Below are positions 25,101 to 39,700 of a DNA stretch of 64,000 nt, piece by piece. This DNA is from Berghia stephanieae (taxonomy: Eukaryota > Mollusca > Gastropoda > Nudibranchia > Aeolidiidae): contig CM067448.1 in NCBI GenBank assembly GCA_034508935.3, positions 45,561,766 to 45,625,765 on the forward strand, written 5' to 3'. Numbering within the stretch: position 1 is the stretch's first letter; every line of letters begins with the position of its first letter. A model generated the notes under the pieces. That model saw nothing but the letters and a program-made list of their open reading frames with translations. It had not been told where the DNA came from and searched no databases. The translations under genes and the position numbers were made by a program.

Positions 25101-28013
25101 AAGCAAATGATTTTTTAAAAACCCAAAAAAACTGAACAACTTTTTCTTTAAAAACCACAAGTTAAGATACTCGAGTATACTGATGTCTTAATTGCACCCA
25201 AAAAGAGAAAAATAAACTAAAACTTAAAACATCTAATCAGTTGATGTTGACACATACTTTGTCAATGAAGTAAAGGGCAACAGCTCTTTGTCTCACTCTC
25301 ATTTCCTTAGACTTCCAGTCCTCTTGGTAGTTGGCTCTGATCTTGTCTACACACTTGTGTAGCTTTCTAGCTGTTTCATACTTCTGCCAATCTTTCTGAC
25401 CCTGATGAAAATAGTGAAGAACAAGGCTGCTATTGGAAGTCCATAATGTTTTTGTATTTTTAAAACTACATTAACTCTCACAAAATCATTGAATGAAATG
25501 AGCTAATCTTGTGTTGACGTAATCCTAGGTGCACTTTGGCAAAAAAAAAATAATTTATGAAACAAATAATTGTCATATTGAGAAGAAAAAATTATCCTCA
25601 GATCATGAGGATATCGTAGAATTCAGGAAATGTGATTTAAAATAATTTTTTAATGCCATCTTTGAGCCAAACAGTTTAGTTCTAATAGGTACGGCAAACC
25701 CTCTTAGAGTCATGGCTTTATTGGCAAACCGAGAATTTCAACTCAAATTGTCACTCTCTTTTTCTCATTTTCAGTCCGTCAAATAAAACGTTTTTGGTAT
25801 CAAATTAAATCTCAAATCTTCATCTTTTAAAAAATGTTTATGCTTTTTTCATAGGATATGCCATTATTTCATGGCTTTGAGTTGAAGAAGAGGAGTAAAC
25901 TTCGATTTTGGAACCGGCACTCCGCTACTCAAACACCGTAAATGACGGTCGTCTTTTCTCTCCAGTCGGCTGGTCGCGTCAGCGCTATTTATAGTAACGT
26001 CAATGGCTTCATCAGAAAGAAAATTGATCAAGCTTTCATTTAATACCAGATTCACATTTTTATGATTTTTTCCAAAGTTTGAAGTTTCAAGTTAAAAACT
26101 TTAAATTGATAAAAAAATTTAGAAAAATTTGGACGATTCTGGTATCAAAAGAAAGTTTAAAATCTCAGCTTTAAAATGATGTATACGAAAGCAAGATTTA
26201 TAGCTTTGCGTTCACCAGTCAACTGAAAACGAAACTACAACTACAACATTTGCCGTATTCACTTCACTCATATGCCGGCTCAGGCAAGGGGCACAATCGC
26301 TGATATTTCGTAACTTCGCGTTGAAATTGACAATTTTGGCTTTGTCAGCTACTTTGGGGGCAAATTATTTCTATTTTACTCAGAGTTGAGCTCAGGAAAA
26401 AAATACACATAGTTTATAAAAAGATGTGTATTGTTAGAAAGTTACAGAGGTCTGGCTTGAATATTTATGAAAATACGGCATTTTGAAACTGACAAAAGGT
26501 TGCTTTCAAAGAAGGACAAATTTTGGCGATTTTCTACAAATTTTGAAATAACATATCTTTTTAAATTTTTAACCAATTTTAATAATTTTTATACCATTTT
26601 AATCAGGAAAAAAAGTTCTAACTATTGAATGCAACTTAAAGACAACAATTATATAATCTAAATTTGGGTTTTCCGTACCTATTTCTAATTACTAATGAGG
26701 GGGAATTCCACACATTTGGAAAACAAGAGAAAACGCAATGAGGATAGACCTACCTTTAGCTTGGAAGCCGCATTCAACATGACATACTTGGTAGCTCCTT
26801 GGATGTTCTCAGTCCAACTGGCAAGCCAGGTGACAGTGTTGTCATGACGAACTTCCTTCCATTTATGACCGTCAGGAGCTTTAGGAAACGTGGAGTCTCT
26901 GTTGAAAAATGAAACATTGATTACTAAAGTTCATGGAGTCACCTGGAAAAATAATAAAACATTCAAAAGCCCTTTCTTTGTGACTAATACAGTGCTATAC
27001 ATTTCACCATGCTGTGAAAACAATTTAAATCAACAGTGAAGATTAGACCTCCAACATATAATCAATCAACAAAAGATGACACAGTACTATTCCATTTTTC
27101 TGACACGAGGTCATACAGTACAACAGGTATTCCTCGCCCTTGCTCTTACAAAATATTTAAGACAAGGAATCCATGTAAACAAAGAATATGTGAAATTTGT
27201 ACCCCCCAAAAAAATTTCTACATTTCAGACATTATTAGTACAAGGAATCTGTGACAATGAAGAATAAGATAAGGAATACATACTGTACACTGTATCTTTA
27301 ACTAAATATCAGGGTGAGAACTGACGTAAAGAAAAAGAACAAAACAAAAAAAAAAAAAACAATAATGAAAACCAGCATGCTATGCCCATGTACCAGCAAT
27401 TGATGTCAAGAAGGGAGTGTTGAGAAATTAATAATGAACTTGAGAAATTAATAATGAACTCTTAACAAGGTGGGGAAATGTTTTATGGGCTTCTGGGTTT
27501 TGTTTTGTTTTCTTTTTTTTGGCTCGTTTTCAATGTTGTTGATAACAACTCTCACCAGCTACCAAGTAATTGATAAGCTTACTTGCTACAGTTGATGATG
27601 ACATCTTCAGGCACCACTCTGCGTTTCAACATTCCCTGTTTAGGGTGGTCACCTCTTCCTCTAAAAAGGCCTGGAGGTTCAATCTTAAAGTTGCCAATCT
27701 TCTCTTTATGTTTGTCAATGATACAGAAGCCATACTCTTTTGTGATCTCCTCGTTCTCCTTCTTGATTCTCTGATAATCATAACAACAAAATTAATGAGA
27801 TGGCAAGAAAAATTACCATCAGTCAAAAGTCTAAGGACCAAAATTTTAAAGAAAAATGAAAAATTCAAAATTTACAAAAGTTCTTAATTAGTGCAATTAA
27901 TATCCAAAGACAAGACGGGATGGTGGTGCTGGTGTTGACCGGTATAACGATGTAGATTATAGTCAAAGTAGCCCATGAAGTAAACCCAAATCAGTATAGC
28001 AGTAATGCTCTGC

Positions 28014-28062
<49 letters not shown>

Positions 28063-31000
28063 GGCATTTATATAGCACTTTACCCCGTTGTCACAGGCTC
28101 TAAGCGCTTTACAGTGATATAAAACAAAACATATTACAGTGAGACAAGTGTGAAGGAAACGTGATATGAATTCAATTTAACAACAACAAAATATGAAAAT
28201 AATATTGCAACATTATGACGTAAAAAGATAAAACTTTGAGCGAGATTTGAACGTTGTGTTCACCTATTTTACGCAATGGCTTAGGTTTGACAAGGATTGA
28301 TTGGTCATTGCTTGACCTCAAGTTTCTATTGGGGACATATATGTTTAGAAGGTCTTTAATATAGGAGGGACTGTTCGGGCTCAGGGATTTATAGACAACA
28401 GTACAAATCTTATAGGCAACTCTTTTTTCCACAGGAAGCCAATGCAACTCAGGGAGAAGAAGAGTTGCTGACGGGTAAAAATTAAAATTAAGTCCATTTG
28501 AGCCACAAGGCCTAGAGCTGTGCTTTTTTTTTTCTGGCTTCAATGGCATTAAACGCAAACTGATAATTGTTTATAACCTCTTGATAGACCTAGTAACCCT
28601 ATCAGTGATTGACAGAAAGTCAGAAAAAAAAACCAACTAAACACAACAATGATACTGAGCTCTATGTCGTGCAGGTTTGTGGTCTTCAGAATGACATTTG
28701 ACTGCTGACTGTAGGTTCAAAGTTCAAGCTTTTGCTGAGGAGTTGCAAAGTTTATTTCTTTGAAAAGGTTATTTAGCCATTCTCTCAACATATTCAGGTG
28801 TTGACAACAGAGAGTAAGAGCATTGTCTTGTCAAAAAAATGGGAAAGTACTTTATTGGCACTGTGTCTCATCCTATATTTTAAGTCTGCCGTCAGCTTGG
28901 GACCCTGTGTAAACGAAAGACCGATGAAGAATCCACTGCCAAGGGGTGGCCAACGCTCCCCCATCCCAAGAGGATATCCATCCACTGTATGCAAGACAAG
29001 TGCATTATTAAATGAACAGCCAGGATCCCAAGATGACAGGGGATAAAAATGCTTCTTCAAAATCAATTTCCATTCAAGTCGTTGAAATGAAATGTGGCAT
29101 CCAAAGATAAATTGATGCTTCTAGTAAGTCTTGAGCAAAAATGGATTTGAATTTCATTTTAAAAGAAAGAAAGAGAGAAAAACTAAACTAATCCAGACAA
29201 ATATGGCATCACCTAACTTTTAAAATTTGAAAAAGGAATTACCTGTTTCTCTTCCTTGGACATTGCTTTCCTTTCTTCTGATTTCTTTTTGAAGTAGTCA
29301 TTGTATTCTGTGAAGTTACACTTCTTTAAATCTGTGATTTTCTTCTTTTCTTCCTCATTCATTACCTTTAAGTAGATAAAAAAAGTATAGCTTTAGAAGT
29401 TTGTTTTTTTTTTTTTAAAAAGGCGTCATTAAATCCTAATTTTAAAAATTGAAATTCAATTCTTCAAATGACTCAAAATTGGAACTGTAATATCAAACCA
29501 CTTGGCCACCTTGCATAAGCAAGGAAGATGGGGGAAAAAACACTATGGTTGTGTATATGATAAAAAACAAAATTGATTAGCTTAAAAATAAAAATGAACC
29601 TAAACAGAAAAGTGCTCAATTGATAAAATTTACAAACTAAAAACTCTTAATCATTCCTGCAATTTTGAAATAGTAGTCAGAAGGGACTTTGTAGTTCTAC
29701 AACTGTTAACCCCTTCCACCTGTCCAAAATAAATATCTGCCAGCTTAAAATACAGCGATTATAACAATTAAAATAAATTTTTAAAACTACAAAAAAAAAA
29801 ACAACAAAAAAACAAAGATTTATGGTGTTTCCCTTTGGTCTCACTTACTCAGAATCTAGGTTGTAATTTAAAGCACATACACAGACAATAAGGGAATTCC
29901 TAAGCTGTGACAAAAACCTCCACATTCACAACCTCTTAATACAGCTGTATATCTACCAGCTAGCTTTCAAGTGAAAATAAGAAAGGCTTTTAGTAATGTC
30001 ATTTCTTTAAAAACTATTCTTACCTTTCTCCAATCTTTAAAGAAGTTATTGTTGAAGACATCCTTGGTGGTGTAGTCGTGATCCAACATACGGCCGTAAA
30101 AAGTCGCCACTTCCTCAGTTGGCCCACTTAATTCCATGGGTTTACCTATGAGAAATATATATAAAACCATAACAATCGACAATCAAGACCAAATCCCAGC
30201 AGTTTGAGTCTGTAACTGTAACACAACAGAATTGAATGCCACAAAGCTATTTCATAAAAACAAAAAAATAATTAGTAAATATTGACAAAGCTGGACATAA
30301 ATCAATACCTAGGGTGTTGGCATGTGGAATGTGAACAACACCTCAATAAATCCATAACATTCACATAGCTGTCAACTTTTCAAAAATAAAATAAGGAACG
30401 CCCATTTGGTCCCCCCCACTTCATCGAATCACAGCATATAAAAGCCTTTTAATTACTACTACTAACACTGACAAGCTTGAGATGACAGAGGCTCGAACAA
30501 ATGTTGCTTAAGTACCGGGTATAGTTTCAGCACATTTAAATCGTTATGAAATGACATTTTCCACAATGAGATCAAAATTTCAGAACACACAAAATAAAGA
30601 AAGAATTCAACTGCCTTAACTTTGATAAGGACCAATACACAAGCACAATTGTAAAATAAATGAAATAACTTAGGATGTTTAGAATGCATAACTGCCAACC
30701 TGGTACATCACTTGAGTGGGGGTTTTGGGATAAAAATTGGCTAAAAAGTACGCGATTGCATATATATATTTTCTTTCATGTAACATAATGGTTTTTAAGT
30801 AGTATGTAATAGTAATTGTAGTAAATTGAACCTCTAAATATAGGGTAATTCCTATCTCTTTACTTTAACAATATAAACACACCTAAAAACGGAGTATAAT
30901 TATTTCTCTTGAACCTAAACCGTTATAAAAGCTTACTTAAAAAAAAAAAAAATAGAATCAGATCAACATTATTTTTAAAGGGAATGAATTTATATTTCAT

Positions 31001-32664
31001 AAATTAATAAAGGGAAATAATCATTGTAATGTTTAATATATATAAGTAATTGGTTTTCTGATTGAATACCTTCCACACAGCGTACACAACGACAACAGTT
31101 TAGTTGAGACGGTATCCCGTTCCTGACACCTGCTGACCCGGTCACGGTGAGCGGTCAATCACCCAGAGGAATTTACCTAACGGGGATTGCCGTTTCACTC
31201 AATTTAACAATGTTTTGTTTTATTGTCTGTTAGACACCCATATTGAATGAGTTGAAATATCACTACTTGGTATAAAAGTTTATATTTTCTACTTTTACTG
31301 TGTGTTTTTTATTTTTTCATAGTATTACTAGATTTCTCAATATAATTTATCAATGAACAGTAAAAAATTACACAAAAAATATAGCGGGTGCAACATTTCA
31401 AAAATTAGAGAAAAAAAAAACGTTGCTATGGATTTGTCTGATTTTTATGTAATATAAAGACAAGATGTAGATACTTCTCCTCACAAAAAACGTATTTGTC
31501 CTCAACAAAAATATATCCGCTACGAGCATTCAAACTCGTCAGTGTAGTTTGGGGCTGGTCTTTAACTGCATTGCGTTGATGACAAATCGCATTTTATTCA
31601 TATCATTGATAATGCCGGATGCTCTTTTTTTCCAATTTTGCTGTTGTTTGGTGACAGTTCACTGTGCCTTGTTCTCCAAGAAGTCTAAGTCTAAACTTAT
31701 ATTGAGTGATGTGTGGTATGCAGTGGTACTCAAGGAGGTGTTTTGGGATTATTATGTTTGGAAAATATTTTCTGTATGTATCCGTGTAATGTTTTATTGC
31801 ACTTTGAATATATTGGATTGTGTCTGCTTTGATCGATTTTGTGTGTGATATAAAGTTGTGCACATGACTATAGGCCTTGTTTATATTGTCGAAAATTAAT
31901 CCAATACTGCATGCGTCGTCAATGATGAGTGGGTCGTGGGTGCAGTTCTTTGTTTGTTAGATAATTGTAAGTGTAGACTTTTTCTTGTAAGTATTTGTGG
32001 CAGTGGTTGCCAATGAATGACCTGCTGTGGTAAGCCTGTTGTGTAATGTGGTATTCTGTCCAATTCAGAGGCAATAGGACCATCCCTGAGGGTGAGTGGC
32101 TCGTGCATGAGATTTGAAAGTCTCTCCTGCGTTTTGGAGTTTGTTGTTATATTCTACTCTGTCGATATCAAACATGCAAGTGCAACTCGTTTCAAGGTTG
32201 ATTTTATTTATTATTAGCGTCTTGGCAATGAGAAAATACAAAGAAGCTATTGAGTCGTGTGTTCAATGTGCTTTATAATGTGTACTTTTTACACATAAAT
32301 TATGAGTGTGCTCCATGCTTGTCCAATGCCGTGTCAGTCCCATAGACTAAAAGAATGTCATTAGAATAATTTGAACATTTAAATGGTTTCTTGCCGGCAC
32401 GTTTCTATTTCTGTGTTAAACAAATCATACCACATGTCCTACATAATGAATTCACTGCTTGGTTATGACTTGCAATTGTGTGGTCCATGCTGTAAGAGAA
32501 AATTCAAAATTGACTGAGCGATGTAAGCAATGATATAGTGAATTAATGAATAAAATGAGTTTTAAAACACTCGGTATTACTTCTCATATCCATGCATACA
32601 TAACAGCGTACATAAAATTTGGAAAAAGAAAAACCAAATACTTCACCCAATTTGGTGAAAGAAA

Positions 32665-32701
<37 letters not shown>

Positions 32702-33717
32702 GAAAATTCTAACAAGCAGTTGAACTAAGTTGAGGCCCAACACGCAATGTCATTTAAAATTAAACATTAGCAAGATAATTCAAATTATGCAATTTAAAAA
32801 TCAAATTAACTCATCATTGAAAAAAATAAAAAATAAAAATATAATTAACAATAAAACCGCAGCGAAATATACGTTTCAAGAACAAGGCTAAAGAGCTAAT
32901 ATCATTATTACCTGACCTACCGCGGAAAAATAATCATTACAAAATAATGAAAACTGAAGAGTAAATGAAACTTACCTCATTTCGTAGTAAAACTTGTGCC
33001 TTGTGAATCACACCCAAAAAAATTTGAAGTTTTTAAGCAACGTTTTTTTAGAATCCTGAGGTAATTACAAGTAATTTTATTTAAATGTTATAGAAAAATA
33101 GGCGAATTTGAATCACGGCTTGTGGAATAAGTACTGGAGATATTGAAATAAAAATTGGACCGATGGAAAGAGTAGGTCTGCGAGAATTCTTTGCATTTTG
33201 GGTGGAATTGCATCGTCACGAAGATCATGAGGTTAATTGGTACGGAAATCATCCATTGGTATCACCCAATGCACGTCAAATCTACGTTCTGGGAATTGAT
33301 ATCGGCTGACCGCTGTTGACCCCGGTTACCTGTCGGGTGAGGTTACGTCGGCGCTCGGAACAGCGGGAAACTAAACGGTCAGATTTATAGTGCAGTCTAG
33401 ACGCAGTGTCCAATCAACGATGTTAAGTTAATTTTATTTTTAATTAACACAATATTTGTAACAAATAGTGAAAGTATCAATTCTATTTGAGAATACTAAA
33501 AGTATATTCGAGGCTAACATGCATATCTTATGCAAATCTCCAATACATTATGAAAGGTTTTAGTGAAAAACAGGCGTCGTATAATCAACTAGAATTTTTT
33601 TAATTGTTGAAAATCATTTATGATAGAGAGGTATAATTCCAATTAAAGAACTACATGGGAATGAAGCATATGCTGTGTTGATTTATAAACCCTGCTCATC
33701 ATCTCTCGCTGGACACC

Positions 33718-33785
<68 letters not shown>

Positions 33786-36700
33786 TAATAGTACTGAAAT
33801 AGTAATAATAATTCATTAGGCTCAGATGAAGTGTTTAGCACAAATCAGCCAAAAATTACAAAATACGGATTTTGAACTAAAAATACAGACTTACTGACCC
33901 AGGAAGCCAAAATACGGAACGGTTGGCAGCTATGCATTCATCCATTCCGATATTATAAACAAACTTCACAAGAGAGTGATGGCGCTCTATCATTTGCAAA
34001 ATGAAATGTGTTCTGATAAATAAAAAAATGACTTACACAAAATATAACCTCCTAAGTTGCATTGTGTATACTGAGGTGGGTAGAATATGTCAAATATAAA
34101 CATGTATAAAAACTACCCCCTCCACCACCACCACTCAAAACAATTTTTAAAAAATCAAAACTCACTTTCGTAGTAAAACCTAACATTCTTCGGAACAGGT
34201 TCATAGGCTGCTGCAAACACAGGTCCCTTGTGCTCTAAGTAGGTCCATTTCTTTCCACTGTCTTCTGGTTGCTCCTCCCACCTGGTGAAGTAAAAAGAAC
34301 AATAGACATTGGAAGAACTGTCCAGACCAACTATATACAGAAATTAATTTAGTAAATAATAATAATAAGAAGAAGAAATAATGTGCCAATCTCAGTCAAA
34401 AAAATTTTTTTTTAAACTTCTATTTTTGCAATTAGTGGAGTTTAAGAGGCTGATGGTCAACGAGGACACATAAATTCCCGGAACCACTATTTGATAAATT
34501 ACCCACCATCTCCAAACTTCCTGCTCTTCCTCCTCCTTCTTCTTTCTCTTTGTAGGGGATGCTGTTTGCTCTACAGGCTCTGCTTTCCTCTTCGAAGCAC
34601 TCTGTGAAGCATTCAATATAAAAAATATTAAAAAATCATCATATTTGAGTTTTCTATTTCTATTCAAGTAACAAATAAATAAAAAATCTAATTTTAATTT
34701 TGGAAAATTTGATTTTAAAAATGTAGGGGCCAAATCCAAATGTAACAGTATTTAGTAAGACCCACCTTAGTTTTCTTTTTATAAAAAAGCAACACACAAA
34801 CACACATACACAAACACAACACCCAACGACTTACAGCCTTTTCCTTCTTCACAGCCTTTGTTTCTTTCTTGACTTCAACTTTTGGAGCCGGGGCTGGTTT
34901 CTTATCCAACTTTTGCTTTTTTGCTTGTTTGGCTCTGGAAAAGTAATTGAATTAAAAAAGCTGCTTTTTGATCAGGAAAAAAAAATCAAAAGTATTTTCA
35001 ATGAAAGACAACACTTCTTAAAATTGGCTCAGACTTTACTTTTCCAAATATCCTTTGAACGATTTTGTAGTTAGAGAAATTAAGTCATTCAACAGTGATA
35101 TTTACCAGAAAACTCCAGATTTATTTGTTTGAAACAATTTTAGGAGGAGGAGGAGAAGAGGAAGGAAAAGGGGATAAGGAAGAGGATGAGGAGGATGGGG
35201 ATGAGGAAGAGGAGGATGGGGATGAGGAGGAGACGGAGGAGGAGGAGGAGGGAGATGAGATGAGAGTGAATCAACAGCCAAAAAGTTTAAGAAGTAATCA
35301 AACCATTGGACTTTACATTCAACTAAATTGGGGAGGACACAATCGGGACATGTACAGAGATAGACGCCCACATAAATGAGTCTTTCTAGGTAATAGAAAC
35401 AAATTACAAACTTCTTAATCCCTAGACCCAAACTTATGGTATGATTGCATGACATTGGTCTAACCTATCAAAAAATAAAGCAACCTCTATTTTAAGTCAC
35501 TTTTTAAATGGGTCAATTACACTTTCAGACATGCAAACCAGAGCATGGGTAGATTCGTAAACAATCAGAGGGGAGACAAATTTTGATTAAATGGATCTTA
35601 GGGCAATGATATAGCACTAAAAATTAGAATCCGTTTATAAGCACAGTCCAGTTATAAGCACCCTCTGTCTAATTCCACAGACTGTTTCTCCCTCAGCCAA
35701 AAACTCCAACTCCAGCCAGGGCTAGGAAAAAATCAAGTAATCTCTTTTCACGAATGACAAAAGCAGAAAACTACATATGGGACGCTTTTTCGGCTTTTTT
35801 TTTCTTCTCTATTTATGGCTTTATCTCGTAATAAGTGGAATAAGAGATTGAGACTTGGCAATTTTATGGCAAATTTGATAGAGACTATGATGAAGACATT
35901 AGAAGAGTTCTAACTTATAATATAGTTTTAGACCCGGATGGCATATAACACACACAGATAGAGAGAGATAAAGAAATATAATATAACACACGCACACACA
36001 CACACATATATATAAATTGGACAAGTTATCAGTGATGATACTCACAAAAAGTCAAAAAGGAGGAAAAGTCTCGGAAAAACGGAAAACTCACCTAGAACAT
36101 TCTTGCACCACAGGAAAGTAGGCAGGATGACTTCTTTTGAGTACAATTTTAAAACGCCCGAAGTCCAGTAAAAGGAGGAAATTTTTTATATATATATTTT
36201 TTTTAAAAAGGAGGTATTTTTAAAGATTTATTATATTAAAAAAAAAGTAAAAGGAGGAAATGAAGGAAATATCCGCGGATCTAGGATCTGAGGAGGAAAA
36301 CCGAGGAAAGGAAAGAAAACCGCGGAAAAGTATCATCACTGAGTTATATTCAAAGGGGACAAAGGTTACTGGTGGAATGTGACTTGGAAGACAATAATTA
36401 AAGTCATGCTGAGATTGTAGACCAAATTGCAATCGAAAATGATGATGTGGTGGTGGTTGTAGTAGTGGTTGAGGTGGTTGTAGTGTCTTTTTTATTTATT
36501 TAAAAAAATGGAAAAAGGCGGAATTGTGAAGGTGATGGGCAAAGATAAACCACCCTTAGGCGAAAGATTCTCAGCCCTGAAATAAAAAGAAGAAAGGTTC
36601 ACATCTTACCTTGTAAGCGGCAAAACCTCCACACCCGGTAGTTTTAGAAAAATTTCACTCGAAAGCAACAAAAACGTATTTTTATTGAATTTCTAGTGAC

Positions 36701-39700
36701 CGCATGAATTTTTCCCTTTGACACAACATTAAGTAGCCTCTTCACTTGCCATCTGCCAAATTTCAATCATTTTCATTCGTAAACAATGCCTTAATGAATT
36801 TTTTTAAATAGCATATATACGAAACAGCCGAGTCTCATATTTTGTCGCAAATTTGGGCACTTCGCGAGATCGTCATTGCTACACCATGGAAGGTCAAAAG
36901 AACCCATCTCCACTCCGGGTTCATAATTATTTGGTATTATTATAACAGTTTTATACTCTACCAGCTAATAATGTGGGAAGCAGGCACTAATGCAAGATAA
37001 AAATTTGAAAAGGTATTGATATTACTAGACAGAGCAAAAAGAAAAGAATAAGAGCAATTATTGACTGGAGAGCAAATCTTGGGAAGAATAATATAAGTAT
37101 AATTCTTTCATTATAATAACAATGAGAAAAAATCAAAATGATTGCCGAAAAATAAAAACCCAACAACAACAGAAACTGGCTGACATCTATAATAATATTA
37201 AGTGTGACTGGTTTCTTAGGGTTCATCATCATCTAGTCAGCTGATCCTGCGTAGGACGTTGCTTCCCGAACTTTCTTGCGAAACAGATTCCGGTTTTCCG
37301 CCAGTCTACTTGCTTGAGTTGTTGTCATTCCCAGCCATTCACATATATCTTGTTTCCAGCTTCTTGTTGGTCTACCTCTTCCTCTCTTGCCTGCAGAATG
37401 TGCTTTTCTAATGATTCGTGGCGAGTCGTATGGCCAAAATAGTTCAGTTTCAATTTCTTTACAGTTTGAAGAAGAATTGGTGATTTTATTCCGATCCTTC
37501 TCAAGCAAAATCCTTCTAAAAATTATCATGAAAAGGATTGAACGTAAACTGGAAGAAGAAGTCAGTAACACCCAGGCAGGTTTTAGAAAAAACAGAGGGG
37601 CAAGAAACCACATATTCAATTTGCGTCAAATTATTCAGAAGCATCGAGAAGTAAATTCTGGCCTCCACACTTGTTTTATAGACTATTCGAAAGCTTTTGA
37701 TTGTGTTAATCATGAGAAACTATGGGAAACTCTCCTGGAGATGAACTTTGATCCTAGAATTAGAAACCTGATAAGATCCCTCTATGAGAACCAACAATCA
37801 GCGGTACAACTAGAAAGCGGAACAACAGAATGGTTCAATGTTACAAAAGGAGTAAGACAGGGATGTATTCTATCACCCCATTTGTTCAGCATTTACACTG
37901 AAGGTATAATGCAAGATGTGGAAAACAGATGTCAGGAGAAGTAATTACAACGAACCTAAAATGCAAGGTCTACCCATAAAAGATCTGAGGTACGTAGACG
38001 ACACTGCACTATTGTCCACAACACCGGGGGACTAGAGAATCTAATAACATCTGTAAAGGAACACAGCGAGACCAAAGGCCTTAAGCTGAATATAAAGAAG
38101 ACCAAAATCATGAATACTGACAAGTGCAAAACAGATGCCATCATAAAAATCAATGGAGAAGAAATAGAAAGAGTAAAGAATTGAGTACAACGGAAATCGG
38201 CCCCAGAGATCAGGAGGAGACTAGCAATGGCAAGATCAAAGCTAGAAAAGATGAATAATATCTGGAAAGGGCAGTGCATTCAAACAAAAATCAAAATCCT
38301 CAAAAGTGTTGTTTTCCCAACTGCAACATATGGATGCGAAGAGTGGACTATCAGCAAAGCAGAGAGCACAAAGATCACAGCTTTTGAAATGGCATGCTAC
38401 AGAAAAATACTCAGAATATCATGGACTGAAAAACAAACAAACAAAGAAGTCCTGAACTATTTCTTAGGATTAGAGACCGATTAAAGGTTATAAATAAAAA
38501 CCAACAATTTATAAACATAGAAAACGAAGATTACCATACCTTGCTAAAAGAGGAACATCTTCATCATCATCATCCTCTTCTTCTTCTTCCTCATTTTCAT
38601 CTTCATAATCAGACTCCTCTTTAGGTCTTTTTTGTGGCCGAGATGCATTGATTCGAGCAGACTGAAACCAAAAAAAAAAAAAAAAAAAAGAAAACATCAG
38701 TTTTACAGTTTTCAACATTTTCAAAGATAGAACCACTTTTATTTATATAAAGCTAAATTGGAATAATTTTTTTATTTGAATCAAGTTTTAAGGACCTTCC
38801 ATAATGTTTTGTTTTTTTCAAGGCCTTATAAACAGGAAAATCTTTAGACCCCTTGAGCATGAATGAGGACTTGCATAATTCATATTTAGTCAACACATAC
38901 TGGACCTGATTAAAGTTGAAATGTAATATCTTAGTATATCTATTTTGGGAGGATCAAGTCCTTTATCATTTATCATAAATATCACATTGTCCAAGAGTTT
39001 GTTATGCCTCCAAATTGGACTGTACCGTACTGTAAGTGTAAGTACATAAAATAAAACTCAAGACACTAAGTTCAGTGAATTGAAATGAGTAATTTCTTTT
39101 CGCTAAAACCATGAGAAACTCATAAAGATTCTTCTAAAAAAAAAGGTAGATAAAGTTACCTCAAATATTGAAGCAGGATCTTGATATTTGAAAACAATGA
39201 AAAATAGAAGTATGTCTATAAGTGAATAATATTTAAGCCTTAAACTTTAAAAATGCACAACAGACTTTCATGATCCGAAAATGATTAATATTTATCTTCA
39301 TCTGTCATTATTTATCTTTTGTTTTCTTATATCTCCTTAATTATCGGATTAAAAAATTTTTATTTTTATTTTAAAGGGTTTTGCGGCATTTGCAGCACAC
39401 TAGATCATGTCAGCGCCAGTACATAGAAGAAAATGTAATAGTCAAAATATTCTAGATTTACATTCAAAGCACCCAAGAAAAAGTAAGACAAAGGGGAATT
39501 TGTTAAAATAGGGAACAGATATAGATTCCAAGAGCACACCATCAATGTACTTAGTTTGAAATCACCTTAAATTCTCATCCTGATACCAGCACAGGACCCC
39601 ACTAAGATGAACACACTCAATTATTTACAGAATAACAATACATAACTGAGAGATTATTTACAAGGAAAAAAATATAATTTCCCAGAACTATAACATTACA

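Larger units (their letters stand above)
30690..33931. mobile_element. TIR element E3 (3.2 kb), related to E1
   Basis: Ends AACTGCCAACC and (inverted) AGCTGCCAACC share the CTGCCAACC core with E1 and E2. ATGCAT flanks both ends (30684-30689, 33932-33937), but as it is palindromic it may not be a true duplication. Interior 33500-33600 is homologous to E1 14930-15010, and AAAGGGAAATAATC occurs in both. Two CpG-rich patches (about 31080-31200 and 33285-33395) sit at similar distances from the ends and look like diverged inverted copies. No coding frame is convincing. Confidence 0.65.
34935..38539. other. TOP1 intron 4 (3.6 kb)
   Basis: Holds a purine-rich GGA/GAGGAT tract (35141-35265), an R1 5' fragment (35671-35780), TIR element E6 (36030-36341), a short minisatellite patch (36438-36485) and an inverted LINE (37225-38484). 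The remainder is unassigned AT-rich DNA. Confidence 0.7.

Noticed and set aside
31549-31848. 99-aa hydrophobic frame inside E3
   Set aside because: No transposase motif or known family; composition is what AT-rich DNA gives by chance.
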